Shown here one piece after another: positions 25,443 through 33,440 of a stretch of 64,000 nt of DNA. This DNA is from Cyanobium sp. E1_MAG_00006 (lineage in GTDB: Bacteria; Cyanobacteriota; Cyanobacteriia; PCC-6307; Cyanobiaceae), in NCBI GenBank assembly GCA_027488975.1, contig JAIYAQ010000012.1:124001-188000 (forward strand), read 5' to 3'. The position numbers and the translations under genes are program-made. The notes under the pieces were generated by a model that was not told where the DNA came from, made no database searches, and saw nothing but the letters and a program-made list of their open reading frames with translations. The stretch's first letter is position 1. Every line of letters starts with the position of its first letter.

Positions 25443-28400
25443 CTAAACCGCCAACGCCATCCCCTGCAGCCATACCGCCGGGATCTCCCGCTCCAGCCGC
25501 CAGCGGATCGCCATCGGCCGTTCGCCTGCATGGCTCTCGTAGTTCACGAAGCCCAGACACCGGAACGGCTCGGTGACCGTGCCCTGCCTGCGGTGCTCGC
25601 GCACAAACAGCAGCACCCGCGAACCGCGCGCCTCGTGGTGGATGTAGCGCTGGCCGGTGGATGAGGCGGCGGTGGTGGTGCTCTGGCTCTCCCAGTGGAA
25701 CAGCGCGGGGCCCAGGGCCAGGTCGCGATAGCGGGTGGTGGTGGAGAAGAGCGACTCGCTCTTGTTGAGGGTCACAAACAGCAGATCGGTCTGGCTGGGT
25801 TCGTGCCAGAGCACACCCTCGCGGTGGATCCAGGGGGCGTCATCGCGCAGGATGCCGAACGCTGCTTCGATCTCGGCGCGGCTGTAGCGGCCGTGGACGC
25901 GCAGGGGCACCGGCAGCGCCCAGGGCAGCGGATGGAGGCGGTGATCGGCGGCTTCGGCCAGCAGCTCCAGCAGCTGGCGCAGTTCCTCGCGCCAGGCGTC
26001 CGCCTGCCAGAGCAGGGCCAGGGCCTCGGGCAAGGGACACCAGCGGCGGCCGGTGCCGAACAACTGCACGGCAAGCATCAGCCACTGGCGCCGCTCGCGC
26101 TCGCCCAGGCCGGCGGGATCGGGGGGTGTGGCGGACTGGAGCTCTGCGGCCAGCCAGCGCAGGCGATCGGGATCGTCGGGGTGGAGCAGGCCGGCGGCGA
26201 TGGCGCGCGTGAGCCGCTCCTCCTCCGGATGGGAAGCACCTGGGAGCCAGCCGAGGTCGCGCCGCAGGGCGGTGAAGCCGGCGCCGCGTACGCCATAGAA
26301 CTCGGCCGGCTCCATCCCCAGCGCCTCGAGCCAGGCGGCCAGGCCTGAGGCGGGGCGGATCACCCCCTCGGCGGCCAGGGCCCGCAGCTCCTCGAGCAAC
26401 TGGGGGCGGCGGCTGGGCAGGCTCTGGCGCAGGTTCGTGAGCACCCGATCCGACGCCACCCGATCGAGCACCAGCCGGCAGCCGGCTGGCAGAAACGGGC
26501 AGCCCTGTTGGAGCTGGGTTTCCAGCTGGCGGCGGCTGCCCCCCAGCAGGGCGCGGTAGCGCAGATCGAAGCGGAAGCGGCGGTGCTGCTGGCCGATGAA
26601 ATCCAGCACCGCGAGGCAGCTTTTGCCGGTTTCGGGGGAGAGACGCAGACCCCGGCCCAGCTGCTGCAGAAACACCACGGCGCTCTCGGTGGGACGCAGC
26701 AACAGCACGGTGTCAATGGCGGGGATGTCGAGCCCCTCGTTGAACAGGTCCACCGCGAAGAGGATCTGCAGCTCGCCGTTCTTCAGGCGCCGCAGGGCAT
26801 CGCGGCGCTGATCAACTGGGCTGCTGGCATCGAGGGCTTCGGCCTTCAGGCCACGGGCGCGGAAGCGCTCGGCCATAAAGCGGGCGTGCTCCACGCTCAC
26901 GCAGAAGCCCAATGCGCGCATCTGGGCCGGATCGGCGAGCGTCTTGTCGAGCTCGCTGAGGATCAGGTCCACCCGCCGGTGATCGCCGGTGTAGAGGGTG
27001 CTGAGCTCGGCCGGCACGTAGCCACCGCGGCGCCATTTCAGGGCGGAGAGGTCGGTGGCGTCGGCCACGGCGAAGTAGTGGAACGGGCTGACCAGGCCCT
27101 GGTCGAGGGCGCTCCAGAGGCGCAGCTCGGCGGCGATGCGACCATCGAACCAGTGGAGGATGTCGAGTCCGTCGGCCCGCTCGGGGGTGGCGGTGAGGCC
27201 CAGCAGGAGCTTGGGGGTGAGGTGATCGAGCCAGCGCCGGTAGCTGGAGGCAGCGGCGTGGTGGAACTCATCCACGATCACCACGTCGAACAGATCGGTT
27301 CGGATCGCAGCGGTGTCCTGCTGGCTGAGGGACTGCACGGAGGCGAACACATGGCGCCACTGGCTGGGCCGCTCGCCATCCACCCACAGCTCCCCGAAGG
27401 AGGGATCGCGCAGCACCTGGCGGAAGGTCTGCAGGGCCTGCAGCAGGATCTCCTTGCGGTGGGCGATCAGCAGCAGCGGCGGCGGATCGGGCGAGGGGAA
27501 CCTCTCGGGGAAGTCGGCATGGAGGCGCGCCACATCGAAGGCGGCGAGCACGGTCTTGCCGGTGCCGGTGGCGGCCAACACGAGGTTGTGCCAGCGGTGG
27601 TGCAGCGAACGCTCGGCCGCCAGCTGATCGAGCATCTCGCGCTGGTAGGCGTAGGGGCGCAGGTCGAACCACACTGGTGACGCGCCGCCGCCGGCCGCTG
27701 GATCGTCGCCACGGGCGAGGGCGAGCTGGTGGTCGATGCGGGCCTGCTGCTCGGCGGTGGCGGCATAGGGCTCGAATTCGCCCTCCTCCCAGTAGGCGTC
27801 GAACGTGTCCTGAAACTTGCGCAGCATCGCCGGGGTTTCCAGGGCCGCCAGGCGCACGTTCCACTCCAGGCCATCGAGCAGAGCGGCACTGGAGAGGTTG
27901 GACGAGCCGATATAGGCGGTAGTGGTGCCGCTGGCGCGATGGAACAGCCAGGCCTTGGCGTGCAGGCGGGTTCGGCGTGTGTCGGTGCTGACGCGCACCT
28001 GGGCCCCGCGTGCCACCAGCCAGTCGAGCGCTTTGCGATCGGTGGCGCCCATATAGACGGTGGTGAGGACGCGCAGGGGGCGGCCGGAATCCAGATGGGC
28101 GCTCAGCTGCTCCTGCAGCAGTCGGAGCCCGCTCCACTTGATGAAGGCGCAGAGCAGATCGATGCGATCGGCTGAGGGGCATTCCGCCTGAAGGGCCAGG
28201 CCGACGCTTGGCTCGCTGGGGGCGTTGATCAGCAGGGTGCCGTCGGCCAGGGGAATCAGGGGCCTGGTGATGGGGGGCTGGCCCGGGAGCAGGGGAGCCG
28301 TGCGCAGTTCCTGCAGGAGCTGGGCACTGGGGTGCAGTTGGTCGCCGGGGTGGATGGCGGTGGGTACCTGCTGGTGGAGCAGGGCCACGATCTGATTCAC

Positions 28401-28616
28401 CAGGGCCAGCTGCTGCTGTTGCCGCTGTGCTTCTGGCAGGGAGGCCAGAGCTGTTTCGCTGAGCTGGTGCAGGTAGCGGGCCAGGCGCTGGGGGGCTTCG
28501 GCAGGGTCGAGTGGCTCGAGGTGGTGAAGTGAGGCAGGAAGGGACGAGAGCACCTGGTGGGTTGCTCCGCTAAGTGGGTGGTCGTAGAGGCCAAGTGGTA
28601 GTGCCTGCTTAGCCAT
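25443..28616 (-). CDS. PLD-nuclease / SF2 helicase / DUF3427 protein
   Basis: 1057 residues. From the N-terminus: a leading region of about 145 residues; a phospholipase-D-like nuclease domain (about 147-290) with one HxK motif in RLHAKAWLFHRASGTTTAYI, then GSSNLSS; an SF2 helicase core (about 310-690) with Walker A ATGTGKTVLAAFD, DEAH-like VDEFHH, GLTATPERADG and a motif VI QQLGRGLR; then a long C-terminal part with DUF3427 features (APWIHREGVLWHEPSQTDLL, HHEARGSRVLLFVREHR). Such proteins occur in restriction- and defence-like loci; nucleic-acid translocation and cleavage are inferred. Followed by an MNT antitoxin gene on the same strand. Confidence 0.85.
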   Translation of the reverse strand: MAKQALPLGLYDHPLSGATHQVLSSLPASLHHLEPLDPAEAPQRLARYLHQLSETALASLPEAQRQQQQLALVNQIVALLHQQVPTAIHPGDQLHPSAQLLQELRTAPLLPGQPPITRPLIPLADGTLLINAPSEPSVGLALQAECPSADRIDLLCAFIKWSGLRLLQEQLSAHLDSGRPLRVLTTVYMGATDRKALDWLVARGAQVRVSTDTRRTRLHAKAWLFHRASGTTTAYIGSSNLSSAALLDGLEWNVRLAALETPAMLRKFQDTFDAYWEEGEFEPYAATAEQQARIDHQLALARGDDPAAGGGASPVWFDLRPYAYQREMLDQLAAERSLHHRWHNLVLAATGTGKTVLAAFDVARLHADFPERFPSPDPPPLLLIAHRKEILLQALQTFRQVLRDPSFGELWVDGERPSQWRHVFASVQSLSQQDTAAIRTDLFDVVIVDEFHHAAASSYRRWLDHLTPKLLLGLTATPERADGLDILHWFDGRIAAELRLWSALDQGLVSPFHYFAVADATDLSALKWRRGGYVPAELSTLYTGDHRRVDLILSELDKTLADPAQMRALGFCVSVEHARFMAERFRARGLKAEALDASSPVDQRRDALRRLKNGELQILFAVDLFNEGLDIPAIDTVLLLRPTESAVVFLQQLGRGLRLSPETGKSCLAVLDFIGQQHRRFRFDLRYRALLGGSRRQLETQLQQGCPFLPAGCRLVLDRVASDRVLTNLRQSLPSRRPQLLEELRALAAEGVIRPASGLAAWLEALGMEPAEFYGVRGAGFTALRRDLGWLPGASHPEEERLTRAIAAGLLHPDDPDRLRWLAAELQSATPPDPAGLGERERRQWLMLAVQLFGTGRRWCPLPEALALLWQADAWREELRQLLELLAEAADHRLHPLPWALPVPLRVHGRYSRAEIEAAFGILRDDAPWIHREGVLWHEPSQTDLLFVTLNKSESLFSTTTRYRDLALGPALFHWESQSTTTAASSTGQRYIHHEARGSRVLLFVREHRRQGTVTEPFRCLGFVNYESHAGERPMAIRWRLEREIPAVWLQGMALAV

Positions 28617-28643
28617 AAGAGGTCAGCCGTATGACTAGAGAGG

Positions 28644-28660
28644 CTGCCGATGATCGGCAG
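28644..28660. promoter_or_regulatory. perfect 8+1+8 palindrome upstream of the helicase gene
   Basis: CTGCCGATGATCGGCAG is a perfect inverted repeat with a single central base, centred about 36 bases before the helicase start codon. That is the size and place of a dimeric repressor operator. No T-run follows on either side, so a terminator is less likely. Which protein might bind is unknown. Confidence 0.4.
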
Positions 28661-28902
28661 GCAAAACCGTGTATGGCCATGTTATGCAGACCCGCATACA
28701 ATGGAAGGAGCTGGGGATACCAGGAGCAAATGCCCTCTTCCCGACATAGCTCTTTCAGCGTCACTCTTCATCAATCTGCTTCTTATGCGGAATATCGAGC
28801 TCAAGAAGAGGATTTTAGGCGGCTCCGCCCAATGACAAGTTGGGCTGTCTGACGACGGCAAACTACAAGGCCAGAACGGATGCATAGCTTTTCTGTTGAA
28901 AC

Positions 28903-29235
28903 CTATAGGGGAGAAGGACTCTCATTTCCATACCATTCCACTGCATATTCATAAAGACTGTCAAGAACCTCAGAAAGCTGTTTCCCGCGCTCAGTCAATC
29001 TGTATGCAACTCTTGGAACCGTGCCTTCCTCCACTTGTCTGCTAACAAGCTGAATTGACTCTAATAAGCGCAGTCTATCTGCAAGGACCTTTGTAGATAT
29101 TCCATTGACCTTCCGCTTCAGTTCACCGAAGTGTAATTCGCCATGTGTGCTTAGGATCCACAAGATGTAGATGGTCCACTGTGCAGAAATATGTCCCATT
29201 AACAGTTCAAGCGGGCAGCACATCTGCTTGACCAT
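28903..29235 (-). CDS. HxlR-family transcriptional regulator
   Basis: 110-residue winged-helix regulator: CPLELLMGHISAQWTIYILW, HFGELKRKVNGISTKVLADR and VAYRLTERGKQLSEVLDSL. HxlR proteins sense electrophiles or aldehydes, often through an N-terminal cysteine; here Cys6 and Cys7 are both present. Transcribed divergently from the azoreductase gene, the usual arrangement in which the regulator controls both. The pair is clearly AT-richer, with more A/T-ending codons than its neighbours, suggesting recent acquisition. Confidence 0.88.
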   Translation of the reverse strand: MVKQMCCPLELLMGHISAQWTIYILWILSTHGELHFGELKRKVNGISTKVLADRLRLLESIQLVSRQVEEGTVPRVAYRLTERGKQLSEVLDSLYEYAVEWYGNESPSPL

Positions 29236-29330
29236 TGGACGGAGTAGGTAGTTACCAAATGGAAGCTAATTGACTTTTGCGTCGGATGGCGCGAGGTTTG
29301 CGCTGTCCCGAACAGGCCCAACGCTAGTCC

Positions 29331-29951
29331 ATGGGAACGCTACTGCACATTGACTCAAGTCCTCGCGGCGAAAATTCCAGCTCGCGACTACTTGCCGGCA
29401 CCTTTACTGCAGCATGGAAGGAGATCCATCCTGACGACAAAGTTATCTATCGCGACCTTAGGAACACGTCCATACCTCATATTACAGAAGAATGGATTGC
29501 CGCAGATTTCACTCCAAGGGATGCATTGACAGCGGAGCAGCGCAAGGTTCTTGGGCTGTCCGACATATTGGTAGATGAGTTCCTTGCAGCAGACAGATGT
29601 TTATACAGCGTTCCGATGTATAATTTCGGTATACCATCCAACTTCAAAGCATATATCGACAATCTTGTTCGCTTTGGTCGAACATTTACATCTGAGCAAG
29701 GATGCTACCAAGGGCTTGCTAAAGAGAAAAAGGTTCTTTTTGTCACCGCTCGCGGCGTTGAGTATGGCTCAGGCTCGCCCTATCGGGGATGGGATGCGCA
29801 AGAGCCTGGGCTAAGGTATGCATTCCAGTTCATGGGAGTTTCTGACATCAGCTTTATTCATGCATGTGGTCTTGACTTGGGAGAGGAGTCTCGGCGCAGC
29901 AGTCTTGAGAAGGCCAAGCGCGAGTTGATGAGCATTTTATCTTCCTGGTAG
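29331..29951 (+). CDS. azoR: FMN-dependent NADH-azoreductase family protein
   Basis: 206-residue flavodoxin-like NAD(P)H:quinone reductase. The FMN phosphate loop is IDSSPRGENSSSR, and the family SVPMYNFGIPSNFKAYIDNL with VRFGRTF is intact. AzoR reduces quinones and azo compounds, giving protection from thiol-reactive quinones. It is divergent from the HxlR gene, with a 95-base intergenic region that should hold both promoters. Codon use matches the regulator, not the flanks, so they moved together. Confidence 0.9.
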   Translation: MGTLLHIDSSPRGENSSSRLLAGTFTAAWKEIHPDDKVIYRDLRNTSIPHITEEWIAADFTPRDALTAEQRKVLGLSDILVDEFLAADRCLYSVPMYNFGIPSNFKAYIDNLVRFGRTFTSEQGCYQGLAKEKKVLFVTARGVEYGSGSPYRGWDAQEPGLRYAFQFMGVSDISFIHACGLDLGEESRRSSLEKAKRELMSILSSW

Positions 29952-29989
29952 TTGACGAGCAGCCCAACATCAAGATGCAGCGGACGAGA

Positions 29990-30130
29990 TCAGTAGAGTG
30001 TCCAAGTCGTCCATCTAGTGCTCGCCGCTGATCTTGAGCGTTCGGCGTAGCACTGCCGCACCACCTCCTCAAAGCGCTGCTCCAGTACCTGCTGAAGGAA
30101 CTCCTCCCGGGTAGCGAGATAGATGATCAC
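29990..30130 (-). pseudogene. short N-terminal fragment, possibly of a DUF2075-type ATPase
   Basis: A 46-codon frame from GTG 30130 reads VIIYLATREEFLQQVLEQRF, then EEVVRQCYAERS, before losing family character and stopping. The start resembles the N-terminus of DUF2075 P-loop proteins (MIxYxATKxEFLxxV pattern), but no P-loop is present. It abuts the inverted-repeat element at 30142. Family assignment is from memory and tentative; that it is a gene scrap is more secure. Confidence 0.35.
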
Positions 30131-30141
30131 GACGGAGGATG

Positions 30142-30218
30142 GTGACGTGGACCCCGGCCCAGTCTGGCCGGCTGAGGACTCTCATTCACCCTGGACCGAT
30201 TGCCGGGGTCCACGTCAC
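30142..30218. repeat. 77-bp element bounded by perfect 17-bp inverted repeats
   Basis: GTGACGTGGACCCCGGC at 30142-30158 is exactly complementary to GCCGGGGTCCACGTCAC at 30202-30218, with 43 bases between. A T-run is absent, and the loop is too long for a standard terminator. A related 8-bp pair (TGACGTGG/CCACGTCA) occurs at 33441-33478. The pattern suits a small non-autonomous mobile element or the fused ends of a deleted insertion sequence. Confidence 0.6.
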
Positions 30219-30430
30219 TGGCGCCCACCCAGACCCTGCTGGATCAGGAAGGAGGCCAGGGCTGTCTGGATCTGAATGCATGCAGTTCCTGGCAGCCGGC
30301 GAAGCCCACGCGTGGCTGTCGAGCAGATCGCCCGACGAGTCGCGCATGGCTGCCGTCACTCAGACACGTGAGCCGCGGACTCCCAGCTGGCCAGCTCGTC
30401 TGCGGGCATCGGCTCCAGAAGGCAACGTTG

Positions 30431-30473
30431 GATGTCGCTGCGGACACCGAAAAGCCGAGATCCTGTGCCGGCC
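30431..30473 (-). pseudogene. Nif11 gene remnant
   Basis: Bases 30431-30473 match 32281-32324, inside the intact Nif11 gene, with one base lost and three changed. On the minus strand this gives AQDLGFSVSA against AQDLGFSVSG. No start or flanking Nif11 sequence remains. The stretch 30219-30530 otherwise shows no gene I can support. Confidence 0.65.
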
Positions 30474-30532
30474 GACACCTAGGGGATGCCTGATCCCGCG
30501 CCTAGCTTCTCCAGGAGACCGACTCTCCACCC

Positions 30533-31210
30533 ATGGTCATCCGCACGCGCCTCGTTGAACTCTCCAGCCTGGAGGCCGTGGCCTACCGCCAGAAGCTGAG
30601 GGACGGTCAATCGGGAGTGGTGATCCTGCGCTCCGACACCGCCCAGCCAGGCCTCGCACTGCTCAACCACCAGACCGGAGAGCCCGATCCCGCCGCCAAC
30701 ACCCCCGCCGATCTCTACCCGCTGGAGGCGTTCCAGGAGGCCCTGGAACTCACCTCCGGGCTGCCTTACAGCAGCCGTGGCCCGTTGCGTTCGCCTGCAG
30801 CGGTGCACGGCGCTCCGGCCTCTGCCCCCCTGCAGGCACCAATCGCCCCAGAGCTGGCCGAGCAACCATCCGGCGCCGATCTGGCCACAGTGAACAGCGC
30901 CGATTACCAGGCGATCGTGAAGGCCTACACCAACAAGAAGGGTGAGATCTCCTATGACCTGCTCAACAAGGCCCTGATCCAGGCCGCCCGCTCCAATCCC
31001 TACGTGTCCGAAATGGTCGGTCGCGGTGCCAGCGAAGCGGAGATCCGCGACCATGTGGTGAAGGCCAACTTTGAAGCGGTCACGGGCAACCGCGCCATCA
31101 CCCAGGCCGAGGTGACGGCCATCCTGGAGTTGCTGGATGCGGTGAGCCCCCGCTCGGTGCTGCGCGATCTCAACGAGGAGCTGCGCCGCATCCTGGCGGA
31201 GGCCCGCTGA
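30533..31210 (+). CDS. conserved cyanobacterial protein, function unknown
   Basis: 225 residues. An N-terminal globular part (MVIRTRLVELSSLEAVAYRQ), a Pro/Ala-rich linker (about 80-110), then a helical C-terminal domain with NSADYQAIVKAYTNKKGEIS and YDLLNKALIQAA. Charged and regular, with no membrane segment. The two-part layout suggests a scaffold or regulatory protein, but I do not recognise a named family. Codon use fits the host. Confidence 0.65.
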   Translation: MVIRTRLVELSSLEAVAYRQKLRDGQSGVVILRSDTAQPGLALLNHQTGEPDPAANTPADLYPLEAFQEALELTSGLPYSSRGPLRSPAAVHGAPASAPLQAPIAPELAEQPSGADLATVNSADYQAIVKAYTNKKGEISYDLLNKALIQAARSNPYVSEMVGRGASEAEIRDHVVKANFEAVTGNRAITQAEVTAILELLDAVSPRSVLRDLNEELRRILAEAR

Positions 31211-31443
31211 GGCCACCCCCTCACACCAACCGCGCCCCCGGCGCCCAGCGCTGGTCGGCCAAGGGCGATACCCGCAATCGAGGGCGCTCACTGATGCCAC
31301 GCCGCGTGCCTGGCGTTCGCCCACAAGCAGTGCAAGAGCATGCTCCAGGCGCTGCTGGCTGACAGCCCGGCGGGTGAATTCTTGATGGCAGCCCACCCTG
31401 TGGGCGTGGCTACGCTGAGAGAGTCCCGGAGCGGGGAGCCGTC

Positions 31444-31680
31444 ATGGCTTCACATGCCGATCTCGGTTGGGCGGACTGTTCCGCCGTGGAGCGCGACCCG
31501 CAGCGCGTGAGTGGCGCCTGGGTGTTTCGCGGCACCCGCATCCCCGTTGCCGCCCTGTTCGAGAACCTGGAAGACGGGGTCTCGCTATCGGAATTCGTCG
31601 AGCTCTTCCCAGGTGTGTCCCAGGTGCAGGCACGGAGTGTTCTCGAGCATGTGGCCAGAAGCACGGTGTCCGCAGCCTGA
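31444..31680 (+). CDS. DUF433 antitoxin-like protein
   Basis: 78 residues: VERDPQRVSGAWVFRGTRIP, then VAALFENLEDGVSLSEFVEL and FPGVSQVQARSVLEHV. The GTRIPV motif and winged-helix pattern define DUF433, which commonly pairs with DUF5615 PIN-like toxins. It ends at 31680 and the toxin ATG starts at 31681, so the two abut with no gap. Confidence 0.85.
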   Translation: MASHADLGWADCSAVERDPQRVSGAWVFRGTRIPVAALFENLEDGVSLSEFVELFPGVSQVQARSVLEHVARSTVSAA

Positions 31681-31962
31681 ATGCGGATCCTGGACGCCCA
31701 CGAGGTGGCAACGGCCTATGAGCTGGGGTGGTCGACCGTCACCAATGGCGACCTGATTCGGCTCGCCGAGCAGGAAGGCTACGAGTTGTTGATCACCACA
31801 GACACGAATCTCCGATATCAGCAAAATCTCGAGAACCGCAACATCGCCATTCTGGTACTCACAACAACCAGTTGGCCAAGGATTCGTCTCGTCGCCGATC
31901 GCGTCGCAACCGTCATTGCAACGATGCAAGACAGGTCCTACCAGGAGCTGGAGATTCCCTGA
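31681..31962 (+). CDS. DUF5615 PIN-like protein lacking its N-terminal active-site segment
   Basis: 93 residues. The family hallmarks AYELGWSTVTNGDLIRLAEQ, ITTDTNLRYQQNLENRNIAI and VLTTTSWPRIR are intact. The normal N-terminus of about 15-18 residues (MRILxDExVPxxLRxxL) is shortened to MRILDAHEV, removing the first PIN acidic pair and the following helix. It is probably a disarmed toxin, although the remaining acidic residues might allow binding to the antitoxin. Confidence 0.75.
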   Translation: MRILDAHEVATAYELGWSTVTNGDLIRLAEQEGYELLITTDTNLRYQQNLENRNIAILVLTTTSWPRIRLVADRVATVIATMQDRSYQELEIP

Positions 31963-32196
31963 ATCAGCCGTTCAGATTTGCAAGAGATCTGATGATTCCC
32001 CGCTGACGGAAGCTGCTGGAAGAGATGGGTCTTGCCTGGCGCACGTTCACCAAGCGCTCGTCGGACAAGGGGCGATGCGTCTGGGGCCCTTCGTGACGGC
32101 CATGGGATTCCCCTTGGGCTAAGGCTTCGTTCAGTTCTGCAGGAAAGCCTCGGCAGAGCTGCGCTGGAGCCAGACCGATCCCGGGCGCGGGCTGTG

Positions 32197-32424
32197 TCAG
32201 TAGTAGCGGCCGGGGTACTCACCCGGATGGTCGATGCGCTGCACGCGCACACCCGCGGCCGTTTGGCCGGAAAAGCGCAGGATGTCGCTGCCGGACACCG
32301 AAAAGCCGAGATCCTGAGCCAGCCGCGCCACCTCGTCTGCCGTGATCGCCTCCTGCACCTGCTGCTTCAGGGCGGGATCCCGCTGCACCCGCGAGAGGAA
32401 GTGTCTGAGCTGCTCGAGCGTCAC
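32197..32424 (-). CDS. Nif11-domain small protein
   Basis: 75 residues: MTLEQLRHFLSRVQRDPALK, an AITADEVARLAQDLGFSVSG stretch, then DILRF and a tail ending HPGEYPGRYY. The Nif11 helical domain is also the leader of some peptide natural products, but the tail here lacks a Gly-Gly cleavage site and Cys/Ser/Thr-rich core, so a RiPP precursor role is unlikely. Function unknown. Confidence 0.85.
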   Translation of the reverse strand: MTLEQLRHFLSRVQRDPALKQQVQEAITADEVARLAQDLGFSVSGSDILRFSGQTAAGVRVQRIDHPGEYPGRYY

Positions 32425-32498
32425 AGCGGCTCCCTACTGTTGCGAACCCTACGGCGGCTTGTGCTTGCATCAGTGCCCGCACCCACTCAGCACCCCCC

Positions 32499-33023
32499 AT
32501 GTCCGTCCTCGGACGCCAAGCCATCCTGGAAGCGATCGAGCAGGGTGCCATTGCGATCACGCCGTTCGAGTCTGACCGGGTCGGGCCGGCCTCGGTGGAT
32601 CTCACCCTCGCCCCCACCTTCCGCGTGTTCCGCAAGGTGCACCAGGTGGTGGAGGTGCGCGAACACACCGACTACCGCGAATTCACAGACAAGATCGTGG
32701 TGCCCGAGGGGCAACACATCCTGATCATGCCGGGCGAAACGGTGCTCGGGATCACCCGTGAACGGCTGCGCCTCGGCCCTGGCCTGTGCGGCTGGCTCGA
32801 GGGCCGCAGCCGCTTCGCGCGCCTTGGCCTGATGGTGCACATCAGCGCCCCGTTCATGGGGCCGGGGATCAACAGCCAGCAGGTGCTGGAGATGAGCAAC
32901 TTCGGTCCCGCACCGCTGGCCGTGGTGCCGGGCATCGCCATCTGCCAGTTCGTGTTTCAACGGCTCGACGGCTCCGAGAGCTACGCCGGCCTGTTCGCCG
33001 GGCAAACGGAGGAGTCGTTCTAG
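32499..33023 (+). CDS. dcd: dCTP deaminase family protein
   Basis: 174 residues. Deaminates dCTP to dUTP (or bifunctionally to dUMP). Motifs: GPASVDLTLAPTFRVF, the nucleotide-binding EGRSRFARLGLMVHISAPF, and GINSQQVLEMSNFGPAPLAV. Length and motif order follow Dcd rather than trimeric dUTPase. Supplies thymidylate precursors. Three bases from the convergent tautomerase gene. Confidence 0.9.
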   Translation: MSVLGRQAILEAIEQGAIAITPFESDRVGPASVDLTLAPTFRVFRKVHQVVEVREHTDYREFTDKIVVPEGQHILIMPGETVLGITRERLRLGPGLCGWLEGRSRFARLGLMVHISAPFMGPGINSQQVLEMSNFGPAPLAVVPGIAICQFVFQRLDGSESYAGLFAGQTEESF

Positions 33024-33026
33024 GGG

Positions 33027-33371
33027 TCAGCCAAAGGTGCCGCCGTTCCAGCCCCAGAGGCGACCCGGCACATCCTCGAAGCCGATGTAGGTGCGCTCGG
33101 CCGGGATGCCCAGGTGCTGCTCGATCAGGGCGCACACCGCCTGGCTCACCTGGCGGGTGCGGTCGCCATCCAGGGCGCCGATGCTCTTCACCTCCACGTA
33201 GCAGGCGGGCGCCGGATCACCGGCGAAGGTCATCGGCAGCTCGGTTTCAAGCAGCGTCATCACATAACGCTCCGGTTTGCCCAGCAGCATCGCCAGTGAG
33301 CTCGACAACTCCGTGAGCAGGGCCTCGTCCGCAGCGGCGGCAGCCGAGGTTCTGACGCTGATCAGGGGCAT
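33027..33371 (-). CDS. MIF-like tautomerase
   Basis: 114 residues from the ATG at 33371, giving MPLISVRTSAAAAADEALLT. The second-position proline becomes the catalytic N-terminal base after Met removal. The MIF signature with LETELPMTFAGDPAPACYVE and IPAERTYIGFEDVPGRLWGW is complete. A longer frame to 33491 would bury the catalytic Pro and is rejected. The natural substrate is unknown. Confidence 0.88.
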   Translation of the reverse strand: MPLISVRTSAAAAADEALLTELSSSLAMLLGKPERYVMTLLETELPMTFAGDPAPACYVEVKSIGALDGDRTRQVSQAVCALIEQHLGIPAERTYIGFEDVPGRLWGWNGGTFG

Positions 33372-33440
33372 CGGTTCAGGGGTGTCGCTTGCCCCATGTT
33401 GGCCGTCAAACGGCGCCACATCCAGCAACCCATCGGGCCG

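Noticed and set aside
28680-28710. TATGC/GCATA inverted repeat considered as an integron attC-like site
   Set aside because: Arms are only five bases, and no integrase or second core site was seen.
28631-28852. A 73-codon plus-strand frame in the gap between the helicase and hxlR genes
   Set aside because: No family pattern, overlaps the candidate operator, and the composition looks intergenic.
30244-30447. Minus-strand frame overlapping the Nif11 remnant, considered as a RiPP precursor
   Set aside because: Only ten residues resemble Nif11; the remainder has no leader or core features.
32197-32424. Nif11 gene considered as a lanthipeptide-type precursor
   Set aside because: No Gly-Gly site, no Cys-rich core, and no maturation enzyme in the window.
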